Positions 1-7,378 of a stretch of 64,000 nt of DNA are shown here, piece after piece. A program made the translations under genes and the position numbers. Every line of letters starts with the position of its first letter. Position 1 is the stretch's first letter. The notes under the pieces were generated by a model, which made no database searches, had not been told where the DNA came from, and saw nothing but the letters and a program-made list of their open reading frames with translations. The DNA is from UM-FILTER-33-9 sp964530235 (GTDB taxonomy: Bacteria; Patescibacteriota; Microgenomatia; UBA1406; GWC2-37-13), in the NCBI GenBank assembly GCA_964530235.1, contig CAZGYB010000002.1:124001-188000 (forward strand), read 5' to 3'.

Positions 1-2328
1 AGTTACCACCGAAATCGATGACAAAGCCATAGCAAGACCGGCAAGTTCGGGTTTAAGAACCAATCCCAGGCTAGCCAACACTCGTGCGGCAACTGGAATA
101 CCCATGACGTTGTAAAATAGCGCAAAGAACATATTTTGTTTAATCTTGTTTATAGTTGTCTTTGACAGATCAATGGCATTTGCAACATCTCGTAAATCAT
201 TTTTAATAATCACTATTCCTCCCGCTTCCATCGCTACATCAGTTCCTGAACCCATGGCGATCCCAAGATCTGCTTGTGCGAGTGCTGGAGCATCATTTAT
301 ACCATCCCCCACCATCCCGACGATTTGTCGTTTAGGCAAATGTCGGGATCCCGACTCCTTGTATCCTTTCAAGGACGTCGGGATTATACCATTCTGTAAT
401 TTTTTTACTATTTTCGCTTTATCCTCAGGTAATACTTCAGCCAGAATATTAATTATTCCAACCTGATTTGCAATTGCTTTCGCAGTCCGTTCATTATCCC
501 CAGTTATCATATATACATCCATTCCAAGCTTCTTTAACTTTTCCACTGCTTCTTTTGATGTTTCCTTCACTGTGTCAGCAACTCCAATAAGTCCTAAGAT
601 TTCTTTCTTATTTGCAAGAATCATCACCGTCTTCCCTTGTTCTTCAAGACGACTCATTTTTCTCTCAATTCTTTCAACTGGAAGACCAACGATATTTTGA
701 ATAAGCTTTCTGTTTCCAAAATAGTAGGTGTCATTATTAAGATTTCCCTGCACTCCATGTCCGGGAATCGCTCTAAATTCTTCGACTCCGCTCAACATAA
801 GCCCTTCTTCGTAAGCATTTTGATAGATGGCTTCTGCAAGCGGATGCTCTGACTGTTTTTCAACTGATGCAGCGATTTGCAATATTAATAATTGATTATT
901 TGAATATTTGGATTTGCTTGGAAATTGAAAATTGGAAATTGAAAATTCAGTTACAGAAAAAATATCTGTAACGGTAGGTTTTCCTTTTGTAAGGGTTCCT
1001 GTCTTATCAAATACGATTGTATTAATTTTGCAGGCACTTTCTAATGGTTCTCCACCTTTTATAAGTATTCCATGTTCTGCTCCTTTCCCTGTACCCACCA
1101 TGATGGCTGTAGGAGTAGCAAGACCCAATGCACAAGGACAGGCAATAACAATCACCGCAGTAAATGCCATAAGCGCAAATGACAACGTTGACCCGAGAAT
1201 AAAAAACCAAACACAAAAAGTTATTATCGCAATACCGATAACTGCAGGTACAAAATATGCCGAGACCGTATCGGCAAAGTCCTGAATCGGCGCTTTTGAC
1301 CCTTGGGCATCTTCGACCAAACGGATGATTTGAGAAAGCGTTGTTTCTAATCCGATTCGACTGGTTTTAAATTCAAAACTGCCTGTTTTATTCATAGTCC
1401 CACCAACAACCACATCTCCTACTAGCTTTTCAACCGGCAAACTTTCACCGGTTAGCATTGATTCATCAATTGAAGATGAACCCTTCACAATTACACCGTC
1501 AACAGGAACTTTTTCACCAGGTCTAACCATGACGATATCATCGTGAACAACTTCATCAATCGGAATATCCAAAGTAATCCCGTTTCTTAAAACTCGGGCT
1601 GTTTTTGCTTGTAAACCCATCAGTTTTTTTATGGCCTCAGAGGTCTGTCCCTTTGCCTGAGCCTCTAACAATTTACCTAAAATAACAAAAGTGATAAGAA
1701 ATGCTGCGGTTTCAAAATACAATTCAGGAATTTTATTGCCTCCCAAACCGATAAATGTTTTATTAAGAAGATAGTACTGTATAAAACTAATCAGACTGTA
1801 AAAATAGGCAACTGATGTTCCTATTGCAATAAGAGAATCCATATTAAATGTTTTCATGCGTAAAGCAGACCACATACCTTTATAAAACCCTCTACCAATA
1901 AAAAACTGAATAGGGGTCGTTAAAATAAATGAAATGAGTCCTACGTAAGGTAAAAACAGTGTTGCTCCAGGAAACCACGGAAAAAAATCAAATAACATAA
2001 AATAAATCAGCGGAAGACTTATCCCAAAGCTTGCCACAAATTTCAACCAGAGGTCATATACCTCTTGTTTTCTTTTTTTGGCATCATATCCAGGATCCTT
2101 TTCATTTGAAATTGTTGCCGAATACCCTGTTTTTTTGACAACATCAAGTAAAGTTTCAGGTTTCACCATTGAATTGTCTAAAATAAGAGATGCTTTTTCG
2201 GAGGCAAAGTTTACACTCACTTCTTTAACTCCGGTGACTTTACTTAAAGACCGTTCAATAATCCGCGCACATGAAGTACAGTGCATACCTGATAACGAAA
2301 GTTGAATTTTTGAAGATTTAGCCATCAT
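1..2328 (-). CDS. copA: Copper-exporting P1B-type ATPase CopA, C-terminus cut by window edge
   Basis: This copper-pumping ATPase of the cytoplasmic membrane is absent from simple ORF lists because its stop lies beyond base 1. The 776 codons seen hold an N-terminal HMA domain (GMHCTSC, C17/C20), transmembrane helices, the A-domain TGES loop, the Cu-binding CPC motif (C397-P-C399), the phosphorylation site DKTGT (D441), SEHP in the N-domain, and GDGIND (D675). Only a short C-terminal tail is missing. Two ATGs in a row (2328, 2325) could start it. Two in-frame insertions are unusual: about 21 residues just before MVGDGIND, encoded by two hairpins (314-384), and about 20 low-complexity residues after the P-site (around 895-955). 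Neither breaks the frame. It is the last gene of the csoR operon, 62 bp after the SafE fusion. Function is clear from the motifs; copper specificity follows from CPC and context. Confidence 0.95.
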   Translation of the reverse strand, partial: MMAKSSKIQLSLSGMHCTSCARIIERSLSKVTGVKEVSVNFASEKASLILDNSMVKPETLLDVVKKTGYSATISNEKDPGYDAKKRKQEVYDLWLKFVASFGISLPLIYFMLFDFFPWFPGATLFLPYVGLISFILTTPIQFFIGRGFYKGMWSALRMKTFNMDSLIAIGTSVAYFYSLISFIQYYLLNKTFIGLGGNKIPELYFETAAFLITFVILGKLLEAQAKGQTSEAIKKLMGLQAKTARVLRNGITLDIPIDEVVHDDIVMVRPGEKVPVDGVIVKGSSSIDESMLTGESLPVEKLVGDVVVGGTMNKTGSFEFKTSRIGLETTLSQIIRLVEDAQGSKAPIQDFADTVSAYFVPAVIGIAIITFCVWFFILGSTLSFALMAFTAVIVIACPCALGLATPTAIMVGTGKGAEHGILIKGGEPLESACKINTIVFDKTGTLTKGKPTVTDIFSVTEFSISNFQFPSKSKYSNNQLLILQIAASVEKQSEHPLAEAIYQNAYEEGLMLSGVEEFRAIPGHGVQGNLNNDTYYFGNRKLIQNIVGLPVERIERKMSRLEEQGKTVMILANKKEILGLIGVADTVKETSKEAVEKLKKLGMDVYMITGDNERTAKAIANQVGIINILAEVLPEDKAKIVKKLQNGIIPTSLKGYKESGSRHLPKRQIVGMVGDGINDAPALAQADLGIAMGSGTDVAMEAGGIVIIKNDLRDVANAIDLSKTTINKIKQNMFFALFYNVMGIPVAARVLASLGLVLKPELAGLAMALSSISVVT
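314..384. repeat. Tandem double-hairpin palindromic element inside copA
   Basis: Two hairpins stand back to back and share their ends. Hairpin 1 has arms 314-327 and 337-349 around a 9-nt loop; hairpin 2 has arms 348-361 and 370-384 around an 8-nt loop. Each stem has one bulged base, and all outer arms carry ATCCCGAC or its complement. The junction 342-355 (GTCGGGATCCCGAC) is a perfect palindrome. The element adds about 21 codons in frame between the P-domain helix and the GDGIND motif of CopA, where the family normally has only a few residues. It resembles a mobile palindromic element of the Rickettsia RPE kind in behaviour; no sequence relation is claimed. Confidence 0.75.
918..947. repeat. 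Short tandem repeat inside copA (unit about 14 bp)
   Basis: The unit TTGGAAATTGAAAA occurs about twice in tandem. It codes for part of a Ser/Asn/Phe-rich insertion in CopA between the phosphorylation region and the IAASVEKQSEHP helix. The family usually has a short loop here, so the insertion is probably tolerated at the surface of the N-domain. Confidence 0.55.
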
Positions 2329-2390
2329 ATGAAATATTTATCTCTCAGCGGACCCCACCGGAGACAAAAAAAATGACAACGAGAAAATGT

Positions 2391-3752
2391 TTAATTAATA
2401 ACATTAAAAACACCTGTATACATCCCCATGCTGCAGCTGAACGGTACTGGTTCAGCTTCTTTCGGAATGAACTCTAATGTTTGCTCCTCTTTCGTAAGAA
2501 GTGTACGAATATTGTATTTCGGCATAATCAAACTACTTGCACACGAATAGGGAAAAGTTGACTTCACTATCCATTTAACCGGAATCCCTTTTTTCACAGT
2601 AATTGAATTTGGAGAATATCCTGAATCGTCCTGAACCATATGGACAATCTGATATCCGTTCTCCAATTTTACGTTCGGATCGTTAACTTGAATTTCTGAA
2701 ACCGCTGAAGAAATACCGCCAATTCCTACCCTAAACAAGTTAAGTCCGTTTATGACATTAAATATTGCAAATCCTACTACAACAACACCTGCAAATTTAA
2801 AAAAGGTACGAGCAAATGAACCTTTGACAAGCGATGTAACACCGCCCACCCCCAATAGACCAGGTACGGTACCGAGCGCAAATACTACCATCACCAACGC
2901 TCCCTTCAGAAAGGACCCTGTTGATATGGCATACAGTTGTAAGGCCTGAGTAAACCCGCACGGCAGAAAAAATGTCAGAACACCAAGAGCTAGTGATCGT
3001 ATATGAGAGTAATCACTTTGTGTTTTTTCTGTGATACCCAATGTCCGAGATATGCTTTTGGGTAGAGTAAATGACAGATTATTTAATCTTGGAAAAATGG
3101 CAATAAGCTGTAATCCCAAAAACAGCATCACAACTCCTATAAACATGGTAAGAGCACCGATAAAACCGGTTGACAACTGAAAAGCCCCTCCTAACATTCC
3201 GATAAACCCTCCTAAAAGAAAAAACCCGCCTACCCGTCCAACATTAAAAAAAATATGAGGAATAAATTTTTGTGCTCCGGTTGCTTCAGGGTGGCTTTGA
3301 GTAAATCGTGCGGAAATTCCAAGTACAAGCCCCCCAACAAGAGCCATACACGTCGATATACCCGCTGTTATTCCAACAAGAGCAACAACTGCCAAATTTC
3401 CATACCCGCCCGGGCCATCAACCGAAATATTAAAAAATCCAAGCTCTCGTACAATGAAAAACAGTATGGTTGCGATAGCCAGAGCAAACCCGAGATCAAT
3501 ATAATCCTGTTTATTTGACGAAATAACCCCGCTTCGTTCATTATTTTGACCCAAGGAATACCCGGCACTCGAAACCGCTTGAGTAATATCATGTAGAGAC
3601 AGTTTTTTATTCGTATGATAAATAGTGGCAGTCCCAGACTTATGGCTTATGTCTACCTTTTTTACTCCTTGTATTTTAACGAGTTCATCTTCAATAAGAA
3701 TCTCGCAGGATCTGCAGTGCATGCCCTGTATGAAAATCGTTTCTTTTTTCAC
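2391..3752 (-). CDS. HMA - SafE/TauE-like membrane domain - cupredoxin fusion protein
   Basis: This 453-residue protein has three parts. Residues 1-65 form an HMA metal-binding domain (GMHCRSC, C13/C16). About residues 80-345 are a multi-helix membrane domain of the SafE/COG2836 type, with PCGFTQ and a repeated glycine-rich helix pattern. About residues 360-453 form a cupredoxin-like domain with candidate copper ligands in YSCASS and FSCSMGMYTG. The family is known to accompany copper ATPases, but its transport role is not firmly settled. A reasonable reading is capture of Cu(I) by HMA, movement through the membrane part and hand-over to the external cupredoxin. It overlaps csoR by 4 bp (ATGA) and precedes copA, so it belongs to the same copper-induced transcript. 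The TauE/SafE name does not imply sulfite export. Confidence 0.85.
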   Translation of the reverse strand: MKKETIFIQGMHCRSCEILIEDELVKIQGVKKVDISHKSGTATIYHTNKKLSLHDITQAVSSAGYSLGQNNERSGVISSNKQDYIDLGFALAIATILFFIVRELGFFNISVDGPGGYGNLAVVALVGITAGISTCMALVGGLVLGISARFTQSHPEATGAQKFIPHIFFNVGRVGGFFLLGGFIGMLGGAFQLSTGFIGALTMFIGVVMLFLGLQLIAIFPRLNNLSFTLPKSISRTLGITEKTQSDYSHIRSLALGVLTFFLPCGFTQALQLYAISTGSFLKGALVMVVFALGTVPGLLGVGGVTSLVKGSFARTFFKFAGVVVVGFAIFNVINGLNLFRVGIGGISSAVSEIQVNDPNVKLENGYQIVHMVQDDSGYSPNSITVKKGIPVKWIVKSTFPYSCASSLIMPKYNIRTLLTKEEQTLEFIPKEAEPVPFSCSMGMYTGVFNVIN

Positions 3753-4012
3753 TTGTTGTACAAGCTGTTAACTTTAAGAATCTCGTTTATCATCTCCTGT
3801 TTTCTTTTTTCATTCGATGTGGACATCGCCTTTTTAAAACATGAATTAAGATGTGCTTCCATCAGTTTCTGATGAGCTGATTTCAATAAACCGATAACAG
3901 CCAAGTTCTGTTGCATAATATCGATACAATATGCTTTGTCATCAATCATTTGTATGATTTTTTCAATCAAACTTTTTGCTTTTTTATAATTTATTTTGGT
4001 GTTGTTATTCAT
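3749..4012 (-). CDS. csoR: CsoR-family copper-sensing transcriptional repressor
   Basis: This 87-residue all-helical protein has the CsoR/FrmR fold pattern. C29, H54 and C58 match the Cys-His-Cys copper site of CsoR (C, then H-x3-C in the second helix), which argues against the formaldehyde sensor FrmR and the nickel sensor RcnR. It is first in the operon, and its stop overlaps the start of the next gene by 4 bp. A perfect 29-bp palindrome 27 bp upstream is the likely operator. When copper binds, CsoR proteins leave their operator, so the operon should be self-repressed and copper-induced. N-terminal residues NNNTKINYKK are basic and polar, as usual. Confidence 0.9.
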   Translation of the reverse strand: MNNNTKINYKKAKSLIEKIIQMIDDKAYCIDIMQQNLAVIGLLKSAHQKLMEAHLNSCFKKAMSTSNEKRKQEMINEILKVNSLYNK

Positions 4013-4038
4013 ATTTGAAACGTAATTTGAGTAATGAG

Positions 4039-4067
4039 TTATACCTATACCATAGGTATAGGTATAA
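4039..4067. promoter_or_regulatory. CsoR operator overlapping the copper operon promoter
   Basis: This is a perfect inverted repeat with arms TTATACCTATACC and its complement around a 3-nt centre (ATA). Known CsoR operators are G/C-centred versions with TACC and GGTA half sites, and the same half sites appear here. On the minus strand the right part of the palindrome also contains TATAAC-like -10 sequence, 27 bp before the csoR ATG. A bound repressor would therefore block RNA polymerase directly. Confidence 0.8.
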
Positions 4068-4101
4068 GCATAGAATACTTATAACTACCTGTCAAGTGCA
4101 A

Positions 4102-4107
4102 TATAAT
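4102..4107 (+). promoter_or_regulatory. -10 box of the PIG-V-like gene
   Basis: A perfect TATAAT ends 11 nt before the ATG at 4119, with no Shine-Dalgarno between. Transcription would begin within a few bases of the start codon. It lies back to back with the CsoR operator, so copper repression could touch this promoter too. Confidence 0.55.
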
Positions 4108-4118
4108 ATATACACAAT

Positions 4119-5249
4119 ATGAGGAAAAGCGCAACAAAGAACCCATACATTATCCTAATAACTGTATTTGTAATCTGGAGAATTTTTCTTGAGATTCCCC
4201 TACTGGTTAGTAATAATATCCCAATCCGATCCGGTTACTTGTATCAACCAACCTTGAATCATCTTTTTTTTCCTTGGGCAAATTTTGACGGTATTCATTA
4301 TCTCGATATTGCGCAAAATGGATACAGTTCAAACGGCAGATTCTTTCCTTTTTACCCTATCCTTATAAACGTAGCCGCAAAGGGAATCGGCATGTTTACT
4401 CAAAATACGATGCGTTTCTTTTTTTCAGGACTGTTTATGTCAAATTTGTTCTTTTTATGCTCCCTTTTTCTTCTCTACAGGCTTCTCCGTATTGATTATT
4501 CACGAAAAGTTGTTTTCACCACCATTCTGTTTCTTTTGATTTTTCCCACATCCTTTTTTTTCGGAGCTGTTTATTCTGAAAGCTTGTTTCTCTTTTTTTC
4601 TCTTCTCAGTTTGTATTTCGCGCGTAAAAAAGACTGGTTTAAATCAGGAGTAACTGCTGCCGTCGCCTCATCAATAAGATTCACTGGAATTATTTTAATT
4701 CCTGTTCTCCTGATTGAGATGTTATTGACAAAACCGAAAAAAATTACTACTTATTTATTTCTAAGTATTGCATCGCTTGGAACGCTTTTTTATTCGCTCT
4801 ATAATTATTACCGGTGGGGAGACTTTCTCACGTTTGTTCATCTGCAGGGTGAACTGCATAACGGGAGAACAGTGAACTCAATAATTCTTCCAGTTCAAAC
4901 GGTTTTTCGATATTTAAAGATCCTTACTACTGTTTCGCCACACATTTTTGAATGGTGGATTGCTCTCTTTGAAATTTCTGTATTTACTGGAGTATGTTTG
5001 TTATTTCTTGTTATGTGGCAAAAAAAAATACGCTTTTCTTACTTTGTTTTTGCTTTGTTGGGAACTGCCATTCCAACACTAACAGGAACGTTCTCCGGTC
5101 TCCCCCGGTATATAATTCCCCTATTCCCCTTTTTTCTTGCGGTTGCGCTTATTCAAAACAAATACATAAAAACAGGCATAGCTGTTTTATGTTTTATTCT
5201 ATTAACGCTTCTTGTCGCTTTTTTTGCACAAGGTTATTTTATTGCGTGA
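4119..5249 (+). CDS. PIG-V-like GT-C mannosyltransferase
   Basis: This 376-residue protein has about ten hydrophobic segments. The first outer loop carries ANFDGIHYLDIAQNGY and soon after FFPFYPIL. This FDGxxYxxIAxxGY plus FPxYP pattern is typical of the PIG-V family (GT76), which adds mannose from a polyprenyl-phosphate-mannose donor on the outer face of the membrane. In bacteria such proteins are usually annotated as mannosyltransferases of unknown acceptor. It stands alone, divergent from the copper operon and convergent with the cyclophilin gene (5 bp between the ends). Family assignment is firm; sugar and acceptor are unknown. Confidence 0.8.
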   Translation: MRKSATKNPYIILITVFVIWRIFLEIPLLVSNNIPIRSGYLYQPTLNHLFFPWANFDGIHYLDIAQNGYSSNGRFFPFYPILINVAAKGIGMFTQNTMRFFFSGLFMSNLFFLCSLFLLYRLLRIDYSRKVVFTTILFLLIFPTSFFFGAVYSESLFLFFSLLSLYFARKKDWFKSGVTAAVASSIRFTGIILIPVLLIEMLLTKPKKITTYLFLSIASLGTLFYSLYNYYRWGDFLTFVHLQGELHNGRTVNSIILPVQTVFRYLKILTTVSPHIFEWWIALFEISVFTGVCLLFLVMWQKKIRFSYFVFALLGTAIPTLTGTFSGLPRYIIPLFPFFLAVALIQNKYIKTGIAVLCFILLTLLVAFFAQGYFIA

Positions 5250-5254
5250 GAGTA

Positions 5255-5926
5255 TTATTTTTCAACGATAGAAACAGATTCTACCTTAACCGGATTAACC
5301 GGTTTTGAAGGCTCTCCAGACCCGCTTGTTTGAACTGGAGCTTCTGCAATTTTATCAACCACATCTAAGCCTTCAACAACTTTGCCAAAAATTACGTAGT
5401 TTTTCGGAAGATCATAGTCTTGATGCATAATAAAAAACTGACTTCCATTTGTGTTTGGTCCAGCATTAGCCATTGCTACTATTCCCCTGGTGTATTCCCC
5501 GTCAAACGGTTCATCATTAAATCGGTATCCGGGACCGCCCGTACCATCGCCTTTTGGATCTCCTCCCTGAATCATAAATCCTTTAATAACCCGATGAAAC
5601 ACTGTATTGTTGTAATAATTTTTTTTAGCAAGAGAAACGAAATTGTTTACCGTCACCGGGGTAGCGGATGCAGTAAGCTCAATAGTAATATCCCCCTCAT
5701 TTGTTTTTAATACTGCTTGATATTGTTTTGATTTCCTAATTTCCATATTTGGTGGTTTCATAGAGGAATCGTCATTTCCGTCCAAGCCAGCAACCGATGA
5801 GCTTGTGCCGGTATTTTTTTCTGATTCCGGTGCACCCGCTCCATTGTTAAATGAAAAAAATAAATAAACAATAAACAGAACAAAGACAATCACTGAGGCA
5901 ATAACAACCGCCTGATTTCCTTTCAT
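5255..5926 (-). CDS. Membrane-anchored cyclophilin-type peptidyl-prolyl isomerase
   Basis: This 223-residue protein has an N-terminal membrane anchor (about residues 8-26), then a Ser/Gly/Asn-rich linker and a cyclophilin domain from about residue 65. Family hallmarks are VFHRVIKGFMIQGGD, MANAGPNTNGSQFFI and the shortened C-terminal half usual for bacterial cyclophilins. The catalytic Arg of FHR and the substrate-groove residues of GSQFFI are present. It should act outside the membrane on folding of exported proteins. It starts 2 bp after the stop of the LytR_C gene, so the two form a two-gene operon. The substrate is unknown. Confidence 0.92.
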   Translation of the reverse strand: MKGNQAVVIASVIVFVLFIVYLFFSFNNGAGAPESEKNTGTSSSVAGLDGNDDSSMKPPNMEIRKSKQYQAVLKTNEGDITIELTASATPVTVNNFVSLAKKNYYNNTVFHRVIKGFMIQGGDPKGDGTGGPGYRFNDEPFDGEYTRGIVAMANAGPNTNGSQFFIMHQDYDLPKNYVIFGKVVEGLDVVDKIAEAPVQTSGSGEPSKPVNPVKVESVSIVEK

Positions 5927-5928
5927 AA

Positions 5929-6402
5929 TTATTTGTTTGGCGCAGTAATAATCTCAATGTCTATTGGTGTTTCCCGCTCGATGGTTTCACTCACTTTATC
6001 TACTTCATATGAGTTCTCGATTGTGCGCTTCAATTCATCCAAGAAGGATTGTGCTACGTTTTGCCGAGCTGAAATAACAACTCGTGCATATGTTTGTCTG
6101 TCCGCATTTCCTGTTGATTTAACTACAAATCCTGCTTCTTCGAGCATTGTTTTAAACTCACCTGCCTGACCGGTAATTCCGCTTCCATTGAGAACGCTAA
6201 TTGTATATTTTGTTTTATCAACCGGAGGTTGCGTTGGCGTAGTTGTATTATTTGCTTCTGAACTTTCATAAGCAATTGGTTTAAAATCCCTATATACTTT
6301 TTTAGTCGCTTCGTTTGAAACCACATATCCGAGAACAACTATTAGAAGCACTGCAACCGGCCCGATAAGTAAGTTCCACCTCAATTTTTTTTGATCTTCC
6401 AT
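5929..6402 (-). CDS. Single-pass membrane protein with a LytR_C domain
   Basis: Counting from the ATG at 6402 the protein has 157 residues: a short basic N-terminus, one membrane helix (RWNLLIGPVAVLLIVVLGYV), a Thr/Pro-rich linker and a LytR_C domain starting with ISVLNGSGITGQAGEF. This domain is found at the C-terminus of LytR-CpsA-Psr proteins and alone in many wall-associated proteins; it is thought to bind an envelope component. Longer starts (6474, 6417) are possible in frame, but 6417 lies inside the -10 box, which favours 6402. It shares a short divergent promoter region with the CDF transporter. A second LytR_C domain occurs in the gene at 58918. Confidence 0.8.
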   Translation of the reverse strand: MEDQKKLRWNLLIGPVAVLLIVVLGYVVSNEATKKVYRDFKPIAYESSEANNTTTPTQPPVDKTKYTISVLNGSGITGQAGEFKTMLEEAGFVVKSTGNADRQTYARVVISARQNVAQSFLDELKRTIENSYEVDKVSETIERETPIDIEIITAPNK

Positions 6403-6415
6403 ATTAAACAAACTC

Positions 6416-6424
6416 ATTATACCA
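6416..6424 (-). promoter_or_regulatory. Extended -10 of the LytR_C/cyclophilin operon
   Basis: Read on the minus strand this is TGG-TATAAT, ending 13 nt before the ATG at 6402. It contains the alternative ATG at 6417, which makes that start unlikely. Confidence 0.6.
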
Positions 6425-6454
6425 AACAAATGGATCAAGATATTGAGAGGATTT

Positions 6455-6463
6455 TGAGATAAT
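6455..6463 (+). promoter_or_regulatory. Extended -10 of the CDF transporter gene
   Basis: TGA-GATAAT ends 5 nt before the ATG at 6469. No Shine-Dalgarno is present, so the mRNA should be leaderless. Confidence 0.5.
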
Positions 6464-6468
6464 AGATT

Positions 6469-7371
6469 ATGCAACGTTTTACTGTGCGACAGATTGCTGG
6501 ATTGTCAATTTTTGCTTCATTATTTGTAATTCTCGTTAAGTTTATCGCTTTTTTTATTTCAGGCTCGGTGAGTCTTTTGTCGGACGCACTTGAATCATTG
6601 GTAAACCTCGCAACCGCCATAACAACATTCCTTTTTATTAGCATTGCACTCCAGCCTCCTGATAAAGAACACCCATACGGTCATACGAAGGCTGAGTATT
6701 TTTCAAGCATTTTTGAAGGTCTTATGATCTTTGCTGCTGCCATCGTCATTTTTTTTACTGCAATCACCCGTATTTTTCATCCTATTACGCTAAGCAATAT
6801 CGGACAGGGAATTTTTTTTTCACTGCTTGCTACCTCGGTCAATTTTATGGTCTCACACGTTCTTATCACCCAGGGAAAAAAACACCATTCTATTGCTCTT
6901 GAAGCAGATGGACACCATCTTATGACTGATGTCATTACATCTATCGGTGTTCTTTTTGGACTCATCCTTGTTTCCATTACCCAAATACGCGTTCTTGATT
7001 CTCTCGTTGCTATGTTAGTTGCGATGCAAATTATTGTAACGGGAGTCCGACTTATCCAGAAATCAATTTCTGGATTTATGGACAGCTCAATTAGTAAAGT
7101 TGAACTCGGAATGATTTATCAATCACTCAAACAGTTCCAAAATAAAGGTATTGTATTTCACGGTCTTCGTACACGCCAATCCGGCATGCGTAGATTTATT
7201 AGCTTTCATGTACTCGTACCCGGGAAGTGGTCGGTTACAGAAAGCCATGCATTAGTTGAACATATCGAGAAAAAAATCCGCAACCTCATTCCCTATGCGA
7301 CAATTACTACCCATATTGAACCGGTTGAAGATCCGCTCTCATGGCAGGATGAAAACCTGGATAGAGTATAA
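6469..7371 (+). CDS. Cation diffusion facilitator (CDF) metal exporter, FieF/CzcD-like
   Basis: This 300-residue protein has six membrane helices followed by a cytoplasmic C-terminal domain (about residues 205-300). Metal-site positions are visible in helix 2 (LLSDALES, D then E) and helix 5 (EADGHHLMTD, H-x3-D), and the HPYGHTKAEYF loop is a CDF signature. CDF proteins exchange Zn, Fe or Mn ions for protons. Helix 2 has D-x3-E rather than the D-x3-D of FieF, so the metal cannot be read with confidence. The nearby FTR1 iron permease hints at iron or manganese handling. The stop codon lies inside the next gene's -10 box. Confidence 0.9.
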   Translation: MQRFTVRQIAGLSIFASLFVILVKFIAFFISGSVSLLSDALESLVNLATAITTFLFISIALQPPDKEHPYGHTKAEYFSSIFEGLMIFAAAIVIFFTAITRIFHPITLSNIGQGIFFSLLATSVNFMVSHVLITQGKKHHSIALEADGHHLMTDVITSIGVLFGLILVSITQIRVLDSLVAMLVAMQIIVTGVRLIQKSISGFMDSSISKVELGMIYQSLKQFQNKGIVFHGLRTRQSGMRRFISFHVLVPGKWSVTESHALVEHIEKKIRNLIPYATITTHIEPVEDPLSWQDENLDRV

Positions 7372-7372
7372 T
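7367..7372 (+). promoter_or_regulatory. -10 box overlapping the CDF stop codon
   Basis: TATAAT includes the TAA stop of the CDF gene and ends 6 nt before the ATG at 7379. This decides the start of the following gene: the longer reading from 7256 begins upstream of the promoter and inside the CDF gene. Confidence 0.6.
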
Positions 7373-7378
7373 CGCATT

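Noticed and set aside
932..1285. Plus-strand frame inside copA
   Set aside because: It is the antisense of a strongly conserved ATPase segment including CPC and DKTGT.
2341..2370. GC-rich hairpin between the SafE fusion and copA as a terminator
   Set aside because: The stem is short and bulged and no T run follows on the minus strand; copA would be cut off from its operon.
7256..7378. Longer N-terminus for the unknown membrane protein
   Set aside because: It lies within the CDF coding region in another frame and upstream of the TATAAT at 7367.
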